A stretch of 64,000 nt of DNA from DATLMR01 sp035634255 (GTDB lineage: Bacteria; Acidobacteriota; Blastocatellia; UBA7656). Positions 8,454 through 17,009 of this stretch are shown here, piece by piece. The translations under genes and the position numbers were made by a program. The first letter of the stretch is position 1, and each line of letters starts with the position of its first letter. Under the pieces are notes generated by a model, which ran no database searches, was not told the DNA's origin, and saw only the letters and a list, made by a program, of their open reading frames with translations. The stretch lies in NCBI GenBank assembly GCA_035634255.1, contig DASQDI010000055.1, positions 34,145-98,144 of the forward strand. Direction: 5' to 3'.

Positions 8454-8629
8454 CTGCCTGCCCTCCTCATCGTATGGACCACCTTCTTATGAATTCTTCG
8501 CGCCTATAATATAATCGCGCGGCGCGAATGAACAGCCCCGCAAACTCTCCCGCGCCTTCCGTCGTATGGATTGCCGGGCCGTTTGATCGGGCCGAGCGCC
8601 TGTGTTAAGTTTGCCGCTGGAGGTCGATG

Positions 8630-9118
8630 ATGCATTGCCCGCGATGCAGCACGATGAACAACCCGGAGCAGAAGTTTTGCAGGCAGTGCGGCCTGCCCTT
8701 CGCCGCCCTCCGCGTGGCGCTCGCGGGAGATTTCGACGACGCGGTGGACAAGCTCAAGAAGGGCGAAAACGCCCTGAGCGCGGGGGTCCTCACCCTCTGC
8801 ATATTCATCGGCGTCGCGATCCTGAGCGCCGTCCTCGGCTCTTTCGACCGCACGCCGAGCTACGCCGCGCCTTTCATAAACATACTCCTCGGGCTCATAT
8901 TCGGGCTGCCCGCCATCTTCGTCGGCCTCGCCCGCATACGAAAATCGAGGGGCCTGCTCGACAATCAGAATGCGACGCCTCGCCTGCGACCCGAGGAGCC
9001 ACTGGTACAGCTTCCGCAAGCCCCCGACACCGACCGGACCATCTCTGCCCCTCCGTTTCTTGACTCGGTGACCGAGCACACGACTCTGGAACTGAAGCCG
9101 CCCGAGAAGATTCGTTAA
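8630..9118 (+). CDS. Zinc-ribbon membrane protein, unknown
   Basis: 162 aa. An N-terminal zinc ribbon (CPRC...CRQCG, residues 3-21) is followed by a charged helix and two transmembrane segments (about 50-70 and 84-103). The C-terminal tail is proline-rich. Two adjacent ATG codons occur (8627, 8630). The second is chosen because GGAGG (8619-8623) is six bases before it. The architecture matches 39140-39817. It may be regulatory or a membrane adaptor; the function is unknown. Confidence 0.7.
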   Translation: MHCPRCSTMNNPEQKFCRQCGLPFAALRVALAGDFDDAVDKLKKGENALSAGVLTLCIFIGVAILSAVLGSFDRTPSYAAPFINILLGLIFGLPAIFVGLARIRKSRGLLDNQNATPRLRPEEPLVQLPQAPDTDRTISAPPFLDSVTEHTTLELKPPEKIR

Positions 9119-9232
9119 GCGGCGATGAAGTTGACACGCGTGCGGGCGCACCCTAGCATCATTACTTGTGCAGGCTGCGTCTCGCCGCATCAAAATATTC
9201 GAGAGAGTTAATCGGACGGAGATATATAAAAG

Positions 9233-10465
9233 ATGGCAACGATCCACCCATTCCGGGCCCTGCGCCCGGTCGAAGAGAAGGCCCGAGAGGTAGCCGCCGT
9301 GCCCTACGACGTGGTCAACACGAGCGAGGCCCGCGCGCTCGCGTCGGACAACCCGCTCAGCTTCCTGCACGTTTCGCGGCCCGAGATCGGGCTGCCCGAC
9401 GACACGGACCCTTACAGCGATGTCGTGTACGCGAAGGCGGCGGAAAATTTCGAGAGGCTGAAGGCCGCGGCCCCGCTCCTCGTCGAACCGGCCCCGAGCA
9501 TCTATGTCTACGAGCTTCGGATGGGCGACCACACCCAGACGGGGATAGCGGCCTGCTGCTCGGTCGACGAGTACGATTCCGACATCATCCGCAAGCACGA
9601 GCGCACGCGCAAGGACAAGGAAGACGACCGCACGCGCCACATCGTCACGCTCAGGGCGCAGACCGGCCCGGTCTTCCTCACCTACCGCGGGAGGGGCGAG
9701 ATCAACCGGATCGTCGAGCGGGCCAGGAGCGCCGCGCCCCTCTACGACATCACCGCGGACGACGGCGTCCGGCACACGGTCTGGCGGGCGGGCGTGGACG
9801 ACGCGCGCGCGCTGGCGGAAGAATTCCGCGCGGTCCCTCTGCTCTACATCGCCGACGGGCACCACCGCGCGGCGAGCGCGAGCCGGGCTCGCGCTCGGCT
9901 CAAAGGAGAGAACCCCGGACACACGGGCGACGAGGAGTACAACTTCTTTCTCGCGGTCCTCTTCCCTTCCGACCAGCTCCGCATACTTCCTTACAACCGG
10001 GTCGTGAAGGATCTGAACGGGCTCTCGCCCTCGGACTTCCTCAAGGCCGTGTCGGAGAAGGTCGGCGTCTCCGAACGGGCGGACGCCTCGCCCCGGTCGA
10101 AGGGGGGGGCCAGCATGTACCTGGGGGGCAGGTGGTATGGGCTCGACCTGTCGCGGGACGGCGCGGCGGCGGGCGACCCCATACGGTCGCTCGACGTGAG
10201 CCTGCTTCAGGAGCATGTGCTCGACCCCATCCTCGGCATCAGGGACGTGCGCACGGACAAGCGCATAGATTTCGTCGGGGGCATTCGCGGGACGGCGGCG
10301 CTGGAACGGCTCGTGGACGGCGGGCAGGCGGCCGTCGCCTTCTCCATGTACCCGGTCACGGTCGAGCAATTAATGGACGTTTCCGATGCTAACGAGATAA
10401 TGCCGCCCAAGTCCACGTGGTTCGAGCCGAAGCTGCGCGACGGGCTCCTGAGCCACTTAATTTAA
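9233..10465 (+). CDS. DUF1015 family protein
   Basis: 410 aa, the usual length for DUF1015, with family landmarks HPFRALRP near the start, VPYDVVNTSEA (about 24-34), a KHERTRKDKEDDR stretch, and IADGHHRAASA (about 203-213), which looks like a nucleotide- or metal-binding site. The reaction is unknown. In many bacteria DUF1015 genes sit beside serA and serC, as here (12.6-14.9 kb), which suggests a link to serine or phosphoserine metabolism. The start follows GGAGATATATAAAAG. Confidence 0.85.
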   Translation: MATIHPFRALRPVEEKAREVAAVPYDVVNTSEARALASDNPLSFLHVSRPEIGLPDDTDPYSDVVYAKAAENFERLKAAAPLLVEPAPSIYVYELRMGDHTQTGIAACCSVDEYDSDIIRKHERTRKDKEDDRTRHIVTLRAQTGPVFLTYRGRGEINRIVERARSAAPLYDITADDGVRHTVWRAGVDDARALAEEFRAVPLLYIADGHHRAASASRARARLKGENPGHTGDEEYNFFLAVLFPSDQLRILPYNRVVKDLNGLSPSDFLKAVSEKVGVSERADASPRSKGGASMYLGGRWYGLDLSRDGAAAGDPIRSLDVSLLQEHVLDPILGIRDVRTDKRIDFVGGIRGTAALERLVDGGQAAVAFSMYPVTVEQLMDVSDANEIMPPKSTWFEPKLRDGLLSHLI

Positions 10466-10600
10466 AAGATGCTGGATCGACATGGCAGAAGAGAATATAA
10501 TCTGTATACTTGTAACTATGCGATGGGAGTAGTCCGGGACCGACTTGGTACAGGCAACCGGGTTTGAGCGATTGCCTGAGGTCCTTATTTAGCAGTAAGA

Positions 10601-10620
10601 CAAAATCACCAAAGATTTTG
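10601..10620. promoter_or_regulatory. Hairpin in the leader of the AP2-domain gene
   Basis: Perfect 7-bp stem CAAAATC (10601-10607) with GATTTTG (10614-10620) and a 6-base loop, 44 bases before the ATG of the AP2-domain gene. It could be a terminator for the preceding DUF1015 transcript or a leader element. Only a short T-rich stretch follows. Confidence 0.35.
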
Positions 10621-10663
10621 TGTATCTACTTCAGGAGGGGACTCAAGAACGAGCAAGAACACT

Positions 10664-11164
10664 ATGGCTAAGAGTGGATATAAAGGCATCAGCAGAATCG
10701 ATCAACCTAAGAAAGACACATATGGTTGGTATGTAAGAGTAACCTTTAACGGCATGCGTCGGGCGAAGTTTTTCAGCGACAAGTCGCATGGCGGACGTGA
10801 GAAGGCTCTGGAGGAGGCTGTCCTCTTCCGCAACAAGGCCGAGCAGGAGCTCGGCAAGCCGCGAACCGACAGGCTAGTAATAGCGCGGAACCCTCGCAAC
10901 AGCTCCGGCATCATGGGCGTACAGCGGAAGACGAAGGTCGTGAAGACTGCCAACGGCGAGAAGGTCGTGAGCAATGTTTACGAAGTCACGTGGAACCCCT
11001 GGCCCGGAAAGCTGTGCCGAACCTGGGTGTCTATCGACAAACTGGGGGAGGCGGCGGCCCTGAGGAAAGCGTGCGCTATCAGGCGAGAGAAAGAACGTGA
11101 GATGTATGGCAGCGTGGTGAAGGCGAATTGGGCGGCCAGTCTCGGCAAACTGTTGTCGACCTAA
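10664..11164 (+). CDS. Protein with two AP2-like DNA-binding domains
   Basis: 166 aa. Residues 6-64 (GISRIDQ...GWYVRVTFNGMRRAKFFSD...ALEEAVLFRNKAEQELG) match the bacterial AP2/ERF-like domain: three strands and a long helix. Residues 80-145 look like a second, diverged copy (GIMGVQRK...YEVTWNPWPG...AALRKACAIRREKE). In bacteria such domains often accompany HNH homing endonucleases or act as stand-alone DNA-binding proteins. No nuclease motif is present here. It sits between DUF1015 and ackA and may be an insertion into that block. The only strong GGAGG is 24 bases upstream of the ATG and no closer in-frame start exists, so translation may be weak. Confidence 0.7.
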   Translation: MAKSGYKGISRIDQPKKDTYGWYVRVTFNGMRRAKFFSDKSHGGREKALEEAVLFRNKAEQELGKPRTDRLVIARNPRNSSGIMGVQRKTKVVKTANGEKVVSNVYEVTWNPWPGKLCRTWVSIDKLGEAAALRKACAIRREKEREMYGSVVKANWAASLGKLLST

Positions 11165-11273
11165 CAGATTGTTTCAGCGGCGGCGCAAGGCACCTCACCG
11201 TCATGCCTTGCGCGCCCGCCGGACTGAAGGCCCCGGAGACTGCATATCCTGGCCGGAAGTCCGCCACCTGTTT

Positions 11274-12521
11274 ATGAACGTTCTCGTCCTCAACTGCGGC
11301 AGCTCCACCGTCAAGTTTCAGCTCATCGCCACCGACATCGAGGCGATTGCGCGGGATGCCGATAAGAGGCTGGCGCGCGGCGTGATCGAGCGGGTCGGCG
11401 GGGAGGCTGTCATCACGCTTGAAGTCGAAGGGGCCCGGAAGAGGAGACTCGCCGAGCCCCTGAGGGACATCCGCGCCGCGGTCGATTTCATCCTCAGGTG
11501 GTCTTCTTCCGGGGCCGAAGGGATAAAGGAGATCAACTCGCTCGCCGACGTGCACGCGGTCGGGCACCGGGTCGTGCACGGCGGCGAGCGATTCACCCAC
11601 TCCGTCCTCATCACCGGCGAGGTTCTGCGCGAGATAGAGGACTGCATAGACCTCGCGCCCCTGCACAACCCCGCGAACGTCAAAGGCATAGTCGCCGCGC
11701 GCGCCCTCTTCGGCGAGGGGCTGCCGCAGGCGGCGGTCTTCGACACGGCATTCCACCAGACCATGCCGGAGGCTTCCTACCTCTACGCCCTGCCTTACCA
11801 GCTTTATCGCAGGCACCGCGTGCGCCGCTACGGCTTCCACGGGACCTCGCACCGCTACGTCGCGTACCGCTACAGGCACATGATGGGCATCGCGCGCGAG
11901 CGCACAAACATCATCACCCTGCACCTCGGCAACGGCTGCTCGGTGGCCGCCATCCGCGCGGGAGATTCGGTCGACACGTCGATGGGGATGACCCCGCTCG
12001 AAGGGCTCGTCATGGGCACCCGGTCGGGCGACATCGACCCCGCCCTCGTGGATTACATCTCCACCAAGGAGGGCCTCTCGGCGGGCGAGGTCGAGACCCT
12101 TCTCAACAAGCAGTCGGGGCTGCTCGGCATTTCCGGCCTGACCAACGACATGCGGGAGCTGCTCGACGAGGCGCGCGAGCACAACGACCGCCGGGCCCTG
12201 CTCGCCATCGAGATATTCTGCTACCGCGCGCGGAAGTACATCGGCGCGTACCTCGCCGCGATGAACGGGGCCGACGCGATCATCTTCACGGGGGGCATCG
12301 GCGAGAACTCCCCGGAGATCCGCTCCCGCATATGCGAGGGGCTGCAGTGGATGGGCGTACACATCGACCCCGAGCGCAATGGCCGCGTGTGCGGGGGGGT
12401 CGAAGGGGCCATCAGCACGCCCGACTCCCGCCTCGCCGTTTACGCGATCCCGACGGACGAAGAACTGCTCATCGCCCGCGACACCGTCAGGTGTGTCCGC
12501 GGGGTCTCGCAAAGGTACTGA
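11274..12521 (+). CDS. ackA: Acetate kinase
   Basis: 415 aa. Catalyses ATP + acetate = ADP + acetyl phosphate in the cytoplasm. Family signatures run through the whole protein: NCGSSTVKFQL at the N-terminus, VGHRVVHGGERF, VFDTAFHQTMP, YGFHGTSHRY, LGNGCSVAAI, MTPLEGLVMGTRSGDIDP, and GGIGENSPEIR near the C-terminus. The ATG at 11274 is chosen because the family begins with this motif; an upstream in-frame TTG at 11169 would add 35 arginine-rich residues of no family resemblance. No phosphotransacetylase gene is adjacent. A propionate-kinase activity cannot be excluded. Confidence 0.93.
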   Translation: MNVLVLNCGSSTVKFQLIATDIEAIARDADKRLARGVIERVGGEAVITLEVEGARKRRLAEPLRDIRAAVDFILRWSSSGAEGIKEINSLADVHAVGHRVVHGGERFTHSVLITGEVLREIEDCIDLAPLHNPANVKGIVAARALFGEGLPQAAVFDTAFHQTMPEASYLYALPYQLYRRHRVRRYGFHGTSHRYVAYRYRHMMGIARERTNIITLHLGNGCSVAAIRAGDSVDTSMGMTPLEGLVMGTRSGDIDPALVDYISTKEGLSAGEVETLLNKQSGLLGISGLTNDMRELLDEAREHNDRRALLAIEIFCYRARKYIGAYLAAMNGADAIIFTGGIGENSPEIRSRICEGLQWMGVHIDPERNGRVCGGVEGAISTPDSRLAVYAIPTDEELLIARDTVRCVRGVSQRY

Positions 12522-12613
12522 GCAGGAGCACGGGGCCGCGCGCGCCTCCCCTTAACTTTGCGGCTTCGCCCGTCGCGTGAGAAAATAGCTACTCTCTGGG
12601 AGGAGCAACACAG

Positions 12614-13816
12614 ATGAAAGTACTTATCGCGGATAAATTCCCCGAGTCCGGGCAGGCCGCTCTAACACAGGAAGGCATCGAAGTAATCTACGACAGCGAG
12701 CTGAAGGACGATTCGCTCAGGCAGGCCATCGAATCGACGGGCGCGGACGTTCTGGTCGTGCGCTCGACGAAAGTCACGGGAGAGATGCTCGAAGCCGGGC
12801 GCCTGAGCCTCGTCGTGCGCGCGGGCGCGGGGTTCAACACCATCGACGTGCAGGCGGCCTCGGCCCGCGGCATCTACGTCGCCAACTGCCCCGGCAAGAA
12901 CTCGGTCGCCGTGGCCGAGCTGGCTTTCGGGCTGATGCTCGCCCTCGACCGCCGCATAGTCGAGAACGCCTCGGACCTCAAGGCCGGCAAATGGAACAAG
13001 AAGGAGTACAGCAAGGCGCGGGGCCTGTTCGGGCGGACGCTCGGGCTCATCGGGGTCGGGCGCATCGGCCAGGAGATGATCCCGCGCGCGCGCGCCTTCG
13101 GCATGCCGGTAATCGCGTGGAGCCGCTCGCTCACCCCCGAGCGAGCGGGCGAACTGGGCGTCGAGATGATCCAGTCCCCCCTCGAAGTCGCGGCGTCGGC
13201 CGACATCGTGAGCGTCCACGTCGCGCTCAAAGACGAGACGCGAAACCTGATCGACGAGAGGGTGATCGACAGACTGCGGCCCGGCTCGTTCTTCATAAAC
13301 ACTTCGCGCGCGGAGGTGGTCGACCAGGCCGCCCTTGAGCGCGCGGTGCGCGAAGGCCGCGTGCGCGCGGGGCTCGACGTCTTCGCGGGCGAGCCCTCGG
13401 GCGGGACCGGCGCGGTCGACGACCCGATCTTCAGGCTCGACGGGGCGGTAGGCACTCACCACATCGGGGCCTCGACCGACCAGGCCCAGCAGGCGATTGC
13501 GGACGAGACGCTCAACATCATCCGGCAGTACAGGGCGACGGGCCGCCCGCCGAACGTAGTCAACCTCGCCAGGAAATCGCCCGCGACCCACCTGCTCGTC
13601 GTGCGCCACTTTGACCGCGTGGGCGTGCTGGCCGGGGTCTTCGACCGCCTCAAGACCGCGGGCATCAACGTCCAGGAGACCGAGAACATTGTCTTCGACG
13701 GCGCGCGCGCGGCGGTCGCGCGCATACACGTCGATCAGGCTCCGTCGGACCAGGTGCTTGAGGCGATGCGATCAAGCTCGAACGACATAGTTGAGCTGAG
13801 TTTACTGAAGCTCTAA
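12614..13816 (+). CDS. serA: D-3-phosphoglycerate dehydrogenase
   Basis: 400 aa. Oxidises 3-phosphoglycerate to 3-phosphohydroxypyruvate with NAD, the first step of serine synthesis. Visible features are the Rossmann fingerprint GVGRIG (147-152), NTSRAEVVD, the catalytic-histidine region GTHHIGAS and LDVFAGEP. A C-terminal ACT-like domain (about 325-400, from HLLVVRHFDRVGVL) may sense serine. The canonical NTARG loop reads NTSRA. GGGAGGAG lies before the ATG. serC follows 17 bases downstream, certainly in the same operon. Confidence 0.93.
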   Translation: MKVLIADKFPESGQAALTQEGIEVIYDSELKDDSLRQAIESTGADVLVVRSTKVTGEMLEAGRLSLVVRAGAGFNTIDVQAASARGIYVANCPGKNSVAVAELAFGLMLALDRRIVENASDLKAGKWNKKEYSKARGLFGRTLGLIGVGRIGQEMIPRARAFGMPVIAWSRSLTPERAGELGVEMIQSPLEVAASADIVSVHVALKDETRNLIDERVIDRLRPGSFFINTSRAEVVDQAALERAVREGRVRAGLDVFAGEPSGGTGAVDDPIFRLDGAVGTHHIGASTDQAQQAIADETLNIIRQYRATGRPPNVVNLARKSPATHLLVVRHFDRVGVLAGVFDRLKTAGINVQETENIVFDGARAAVARIHVDQAPSDQVLEAMRSSSNDIVELSLLKL

Positions 13817-13833
13817 AGAGGCCAGGAGGAATT

Positions 13834-14919
13834 ATGACCGAAAGAATATACAACTTCTCAGCCGGGCCGGCCGTGCTGCCGGTCTCCGTGCTCGAAGAAG
13901 CCCAGAGGGACCTGCTCGCGCTGCCGGGCGTCGGGATGTCCGTGCTTGAGATCAGCCATCGCTCGAAGCCCTTCGACGCGATCATCCAGGCGGCGGAGGC
14001 CAACATCCGGAGGCTCGCGAACGTCCCGGACAACTACCACGTCCTCTTCCTTCAGGGCGGGGCGTCTCTGCAATTCTCCATGGTGCCGATGAACATACTG
14101 CCGAAGGATGGCAAGGCCGACTACGTGATCACCGGCATCTGGTCCAAGAAGGCCATGAAGGAAGCGCAGAAGGTCGGGCGGGTGAGCGTGGCCGCTTCGA
14201 CCGAGCCGGAAAATTTCGCGCGCATCCCGAGGCAGGACGAGCTGGCGCTCGACCCTGAAGCCGCTTACCTCCACTTCACCACGAACAACACGATTCACGG
14301 TACGGAGTGGAAGGGCGAGCCGGAAGCCTCGGGCGTGCCACTCGTGGCCGACGCCTCGTCGGACATCTTCAGCCGGCCCATCGACGTGTCGAAGTACGCC
14401 CTGATCTACGCGGGGGCGCAGAAGAACCTCGCGCCCGCCGGCGTCACGCTCGTCATCATCAGGGAAGACCTGCTCGCGCGCAGCCCCGAGGGCTTGCCGA
14501 CCATGCTCGATTACAACACGCACGCGAAGGAGAAGTCGCTTTACAACACCCCGCCCGTCTTCACGATCTACGTCCTCGGCCTCGTGACGAAGTGGCTCAT
14601 CGAGCGGGGCGGCCTGGAAGGGATAGCGCGCCACAACGAGGAGAAGGCGAAGCTGCTCTACGACGCCCTCGACTCGTCCGGATTTTACAGGGGGCACGCC
14701 GAGCCCGACAGCCGCTCGCTCATGAACGTCACGTTCAGGCTCCCGAGCGAGGAGCTCGAAAAGCAGTTCGTGGCGGAGGCCACCAGGGCCGGGCTCGACG
14801 GCCTCAAGGGGCACCGCTCGGTCGGGGGCTGCCGCGCCTCGATCTACAACGCCTTCCCGCGCGAGGGGGTCGAGGCGCTCGTCTCCTTCATGAAAGAGTT
14901 CGAGAGGACGCACGGGTGA
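13834..14919 (+). CDS. serC: Phosphoserine aminotransferase
   Basis: 361 aa, normal length. PLP-dependent transfer of an amino group from glutamate to 3-phosphohydroxypyruvate, the second step of serine synthesis. Signatures: NFSAGPAVLP at the N-terminus, LFLQGGASLQFSM, TTNNTIHGTEW and the PLP-lysine region YAGAQKNLAPAGV. It begins 17 bases after serA with AGGAGGAATT before the ATG, and is followed by a terminator at 14946. No serB is seen in the window. Confidence 0.95.
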   Translation: MTERIYNFSAGPAVLPVSVLEEAQRDLLALPGVGMSVLEISHRSKPFDAIIQAAEANIRRLANVPDNYHVLFLQGGASLQFSMVPMNILPKDGKADYVITGIWSKKAMKEAQKVGRVSVAASTEPENFARIPRQDELALDPEAAYLHFTTNNTIHGTEWKGEPEASGVPLVADASSDIFSRPIDVSKYALIYAGAQKNLAPAGVTLVIIREDLLARSPEGLPTMLDYNTHAKEKSLYNTPPVFTIYVLGLVTKWLIERGGLEGIARHNEEKAKLLYDALDSSGFYRGHAEPDSRSLMNVTFRLPSEELEKQFVAEATRAGLDGLKGHRSVGGCRASIYNAFPREGVEALVSFMKEFERTHG

Positions 14920-14945
14920 GACCCGCGGTCAGTTCAGAGATAATT

Positions 14946-14973
14946 GAAGGGGGCCGTCGGCCCTCTTCTTTTT
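14946..14973 (+). terminator. Rho-independent terminator after serA-serC
   Basis: Stem GAAGGGGGCC (14946-14955) with GGCCCTCTTC (14959-14968), one mismatch, a 3-base loop, then TTTTT (14969-14973). It lies 27 bases after the serC stop and ends the serA-serC transcript. Confidence 0.85.
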
Positions 14974-15052
14974 GGTGGCGCGGGTTTGAGGCTCTTGCAC
15001 CCGCTCCGACCAATCTGCTTCAATCATTGCAGTGGACGGAAAGGGCTGGAAC

Positions 15053-15556
15053 ATGAGCTCAAGCTCCAGGCAAAGCAGAGCGCCCGAGCGCGGAGAGCAG
15101 AAGACGCGGCGGGTGTCCAAGAAAGATCAGATACTATCCCTTTACACGTCGGGTTTCGGGGACGTTGAAGACATAGCGATGATAACCGGCGCGCGCCCGA
15201 GTTACGTCGCGTCGGTGCTGCAGGAATCCGGTCTGATGTCGGGCTACTTCGACCTCTACACGACCTCTTCCCACCCCATGAACGTCTACTCCAAATTCTT
15301 CGCCGGGAAGCTCGGCTTCAAGGACGTGGAGACCGCCCGCCAAAGCGTCGAGATGATCGACCGCTTTTATAACCAGTTCGGGTTCGCGGGCGACCGCGCG
15401 GGGCAGCACCATGCCCTGATGATGGCCGTGACCATGTTCGACCGCGCGCGGTGGACCGGCAAAGGCGACGAGGCCGACGTATTCCGCCAATGGCTGCTCG
15501 CGCGTCTGAATGAGAGCCCGGAAGTTGAAGGGGCAGAGGGGGCGGAAGAAGAGTGA
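15053..15556 (+). CDS. HTH-like protein of unknown function
   Basis: 167 aa from the ATG at 15053; an in-frame GTG at 15032 would add seven residues. After a charged tail, residues of about 26-60 (KKDQILSLYTSGFGDVEDIAMITGARPSYVASVLQ; positions only approximate) look like a helix-turn-helix of the kind that reads a repeated target or recruits a partner. The remaining 100 residues are helical and acidic, with a HALMMAV segment and a glutamate-rich end. I do not recognise the family. It is convergent with the next gene, with a hairpin between them. Confidence 0.6.
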   Translation: MSSSSRQSRAPERGEQKTRRVSKKDQILSLYTSGFGDVEDIAMITGARPSYVASVLQESGLMSGYFDLYTTSSHPMNVYSKFFAGKLGFKDVETARQSVEMIDRFYNQFGFAGDRAGQHHALMMAVTMFDRARWTGKGDEADVFRQWLLARLNESPEVEGAEGAEEE

Positions 15557-15574
15557 GCCCGCTCCCGCGGGCTC
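15555..15574. terminator. Bidirectional hairpin between convergent genes
   Basis: Perfect 8-bp stem GAGCCCGC (15555-15562) with GCGGGCTC (15567-15574) and a 4-base loop, overlapping the stop codon of the forward gene and 23 bases before the end of the reverse one. No T-run on either side. Confidence 0.5.
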
Positions 15575-15597
15575 GCCCTGTTTGAAGGACCTGAGAC

Positions 15598-16788
15598 CTA
15601 TTTGAAGCGGGCGCGCATCATCTCCGACGCGCGGGCGCGCGACACCATCATCTCGGCGTCGATGCGCTTGTTGTCACTCTTCACTTTTACGAGGGAGAGC
15701 AGCTCGGCCGTCTCCGGGCTCTTCGACTGCTGGGTAATCCGCGCGGCGTACAGGAGCAGGTTCAAAGCCCCCGCCTGATTGCTGGCCTCGCGCGCGCTGG
15801 GCGCGAACCCCGTGATCGTAAGCCGGGCCGTCTTCGAGTCGAGGTCGAAGCGGATCGTGTTCGAGGTCAGGTGCGAGATGGGGCTGAGCGCGTGAGACTC
15901 GCTGATGGCGTACAGGATGGCGAGGGCCTCGCGGTCGATGATCTCCGAGCCGGACCTCTTGATCAGCCGGACCTTCGACAACGAGCCGTCTTTCTCGATC
16001 TCGAACCCCGCCTCGACCGTCAATTCCGTCGTGGGGATGTCCAGCTTGCCCTCTTTGTACCGGGCGGAGGTGCGGCTCACTATATCTTTTATCGGGGCTT
16101 CGTTGATCTCCCCGAACTTGATCTCTGAGGGCGCGTCTTCGCCGCTCGAAGGCTCGGCCTTCTCGCCCTCTTTATTCTCCTCGGCTTTGGCAAGTTCCGC
16201 GGCCTCTTTCTGCTTGTCGGCCTTCTCCTTCGCCAGCCTATCCCGCTCGGCCTTCTCGCGCTCGCGGCGCGCGGCCTCTTCGCGGCGCTTCTCATCGCGC
16301 TCGCGAATCTCTTCCAGGGTCAGAGTATTCTGAGGCGAGGCCCGGCGCGGCAACATCTGCGGCGGGTAGTGGAGCGGCCCGAGCATCACGGGCTCTTTGT
16401 AGTCGCGATATTTTCTGCTCACCAGCCGGAAGCTCGAATAGGGGGTGAGCACGGACGTGTAGGCGAGGATCTCGCGGAGGGCGACGAAAGTCACCAGAAC
16501 GCAGACGGAGAGGATGAGGACGCGCGCGCTCACATTATCGAAGTCGAACGCGCCATTGATGAACTTCACCGGGCGCGCGCGGAACTCGGATAAGGAGGCG
16601 GAGGCTTCACGGGCCAGCCGCGCGGGGAACCAGGTCGCGAGGCGGTCGGGCAGGAAAGCCGCCCTCAGATAGTCCGAGGGGCGGTGGGCGAGCTCGCGCG
16701 CGGCGTCCGCGAGCTCGCGCCGCATCCGCCTGAAAAGCCCGCCCTGCCGAATCTGCGAGAAAACCACCGTGTTTCGCTCTTCTCTCAT
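15598..16788 (-). CDS. TolA/TonB-like membrane-anchored protein
   Basis: 396 aa. A cytoplasmic N-terminal part is followed by one transmembrane helix (about residues 90-108, LILSVCVLVTFVALREI). A long charged coiled coil rich in Glu, Lys and Arg (about 155-225, ERDEKRREEAARREREKAER) comes next, then a periplasmic C-terminal domain (about 240-330) with the TonB-C pattern of a beta strand, GSLSKVRLIKRSGSEIIDREAL and a helix. The layout is that of TolA or TonB, spanning the periplasm. No exbB, exbD or receptor gene is adjacent, so energy coupling is unproven. GAAGAGATAAAGGG precedes the ATG. Confidence 0.75.
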   Translation of the reverse strand: MREERNTVVFSQIRQGGLFRRMRRELADAARELAHRPSDYLRAAFLPDRLATWFPARLAREASASLSEFRARPVKFINGAFDFDNVSARVLILSVCVLVTFVALREILAYTSVLTPYSSFRLVSRKYRDYKEPVMLGPLHYPPQMLPRRASPQNTLTLEEIRERDEKRREEAARREREKAERDRLAKEKADKQKEAAELAKAEENKEGEKAEPSSGEDAPSEIKFGEINEAPIKDIVSRTSARYKEGKLDIPTTELTVEAGFEIEKDGSLSKVRLIKRSGSEIIDREALAILYAISESHALSPISHLTSNTIRFDLDSKTARLTITGFAPSAREASNQAGALNLLLYAARITQQSKSPETAELLSLVKVKSDNKRIDAEMMVSRARASEMMRARFK

Positions 16789-17009
16789 CCCTTTATCTCT
16801 TCGCGCGGCCTGACCTGCCAGTTCCTATTTTACATTACGCACCAGATATTTATAAAACTGCAAAATCTTTGGCAAGCGCATGGCGTAATTTTTTTTCAGG
16901 CCCCCTCTTAGACGCAGGAATGGCCGCACAGGTTGTGCGGATCGCCCTGAACGGTAAGGCCCGCTCGGGCTTACGCGCCTCTGCGGGGGCGGAACGAGGG
17001 CCCGCGCAG

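Noticed and set aside
8504..10369. 621-codon open frame on the reverse strand
   Set aside because: Overlaps the DUF1015 gene and the zinc-ribbon gene antisense; no ribosome site and an Arg/Val/Glu-rich shadow composition.
11079..12512. 477-codon open frame on the reverse strand
   Set aside because: Antisense to acetate kinase; no recognisable domain.
12662..13729. 355-codon open frame on the reverse strand
   Set aside because: Antisense to serA, a shadow frame.
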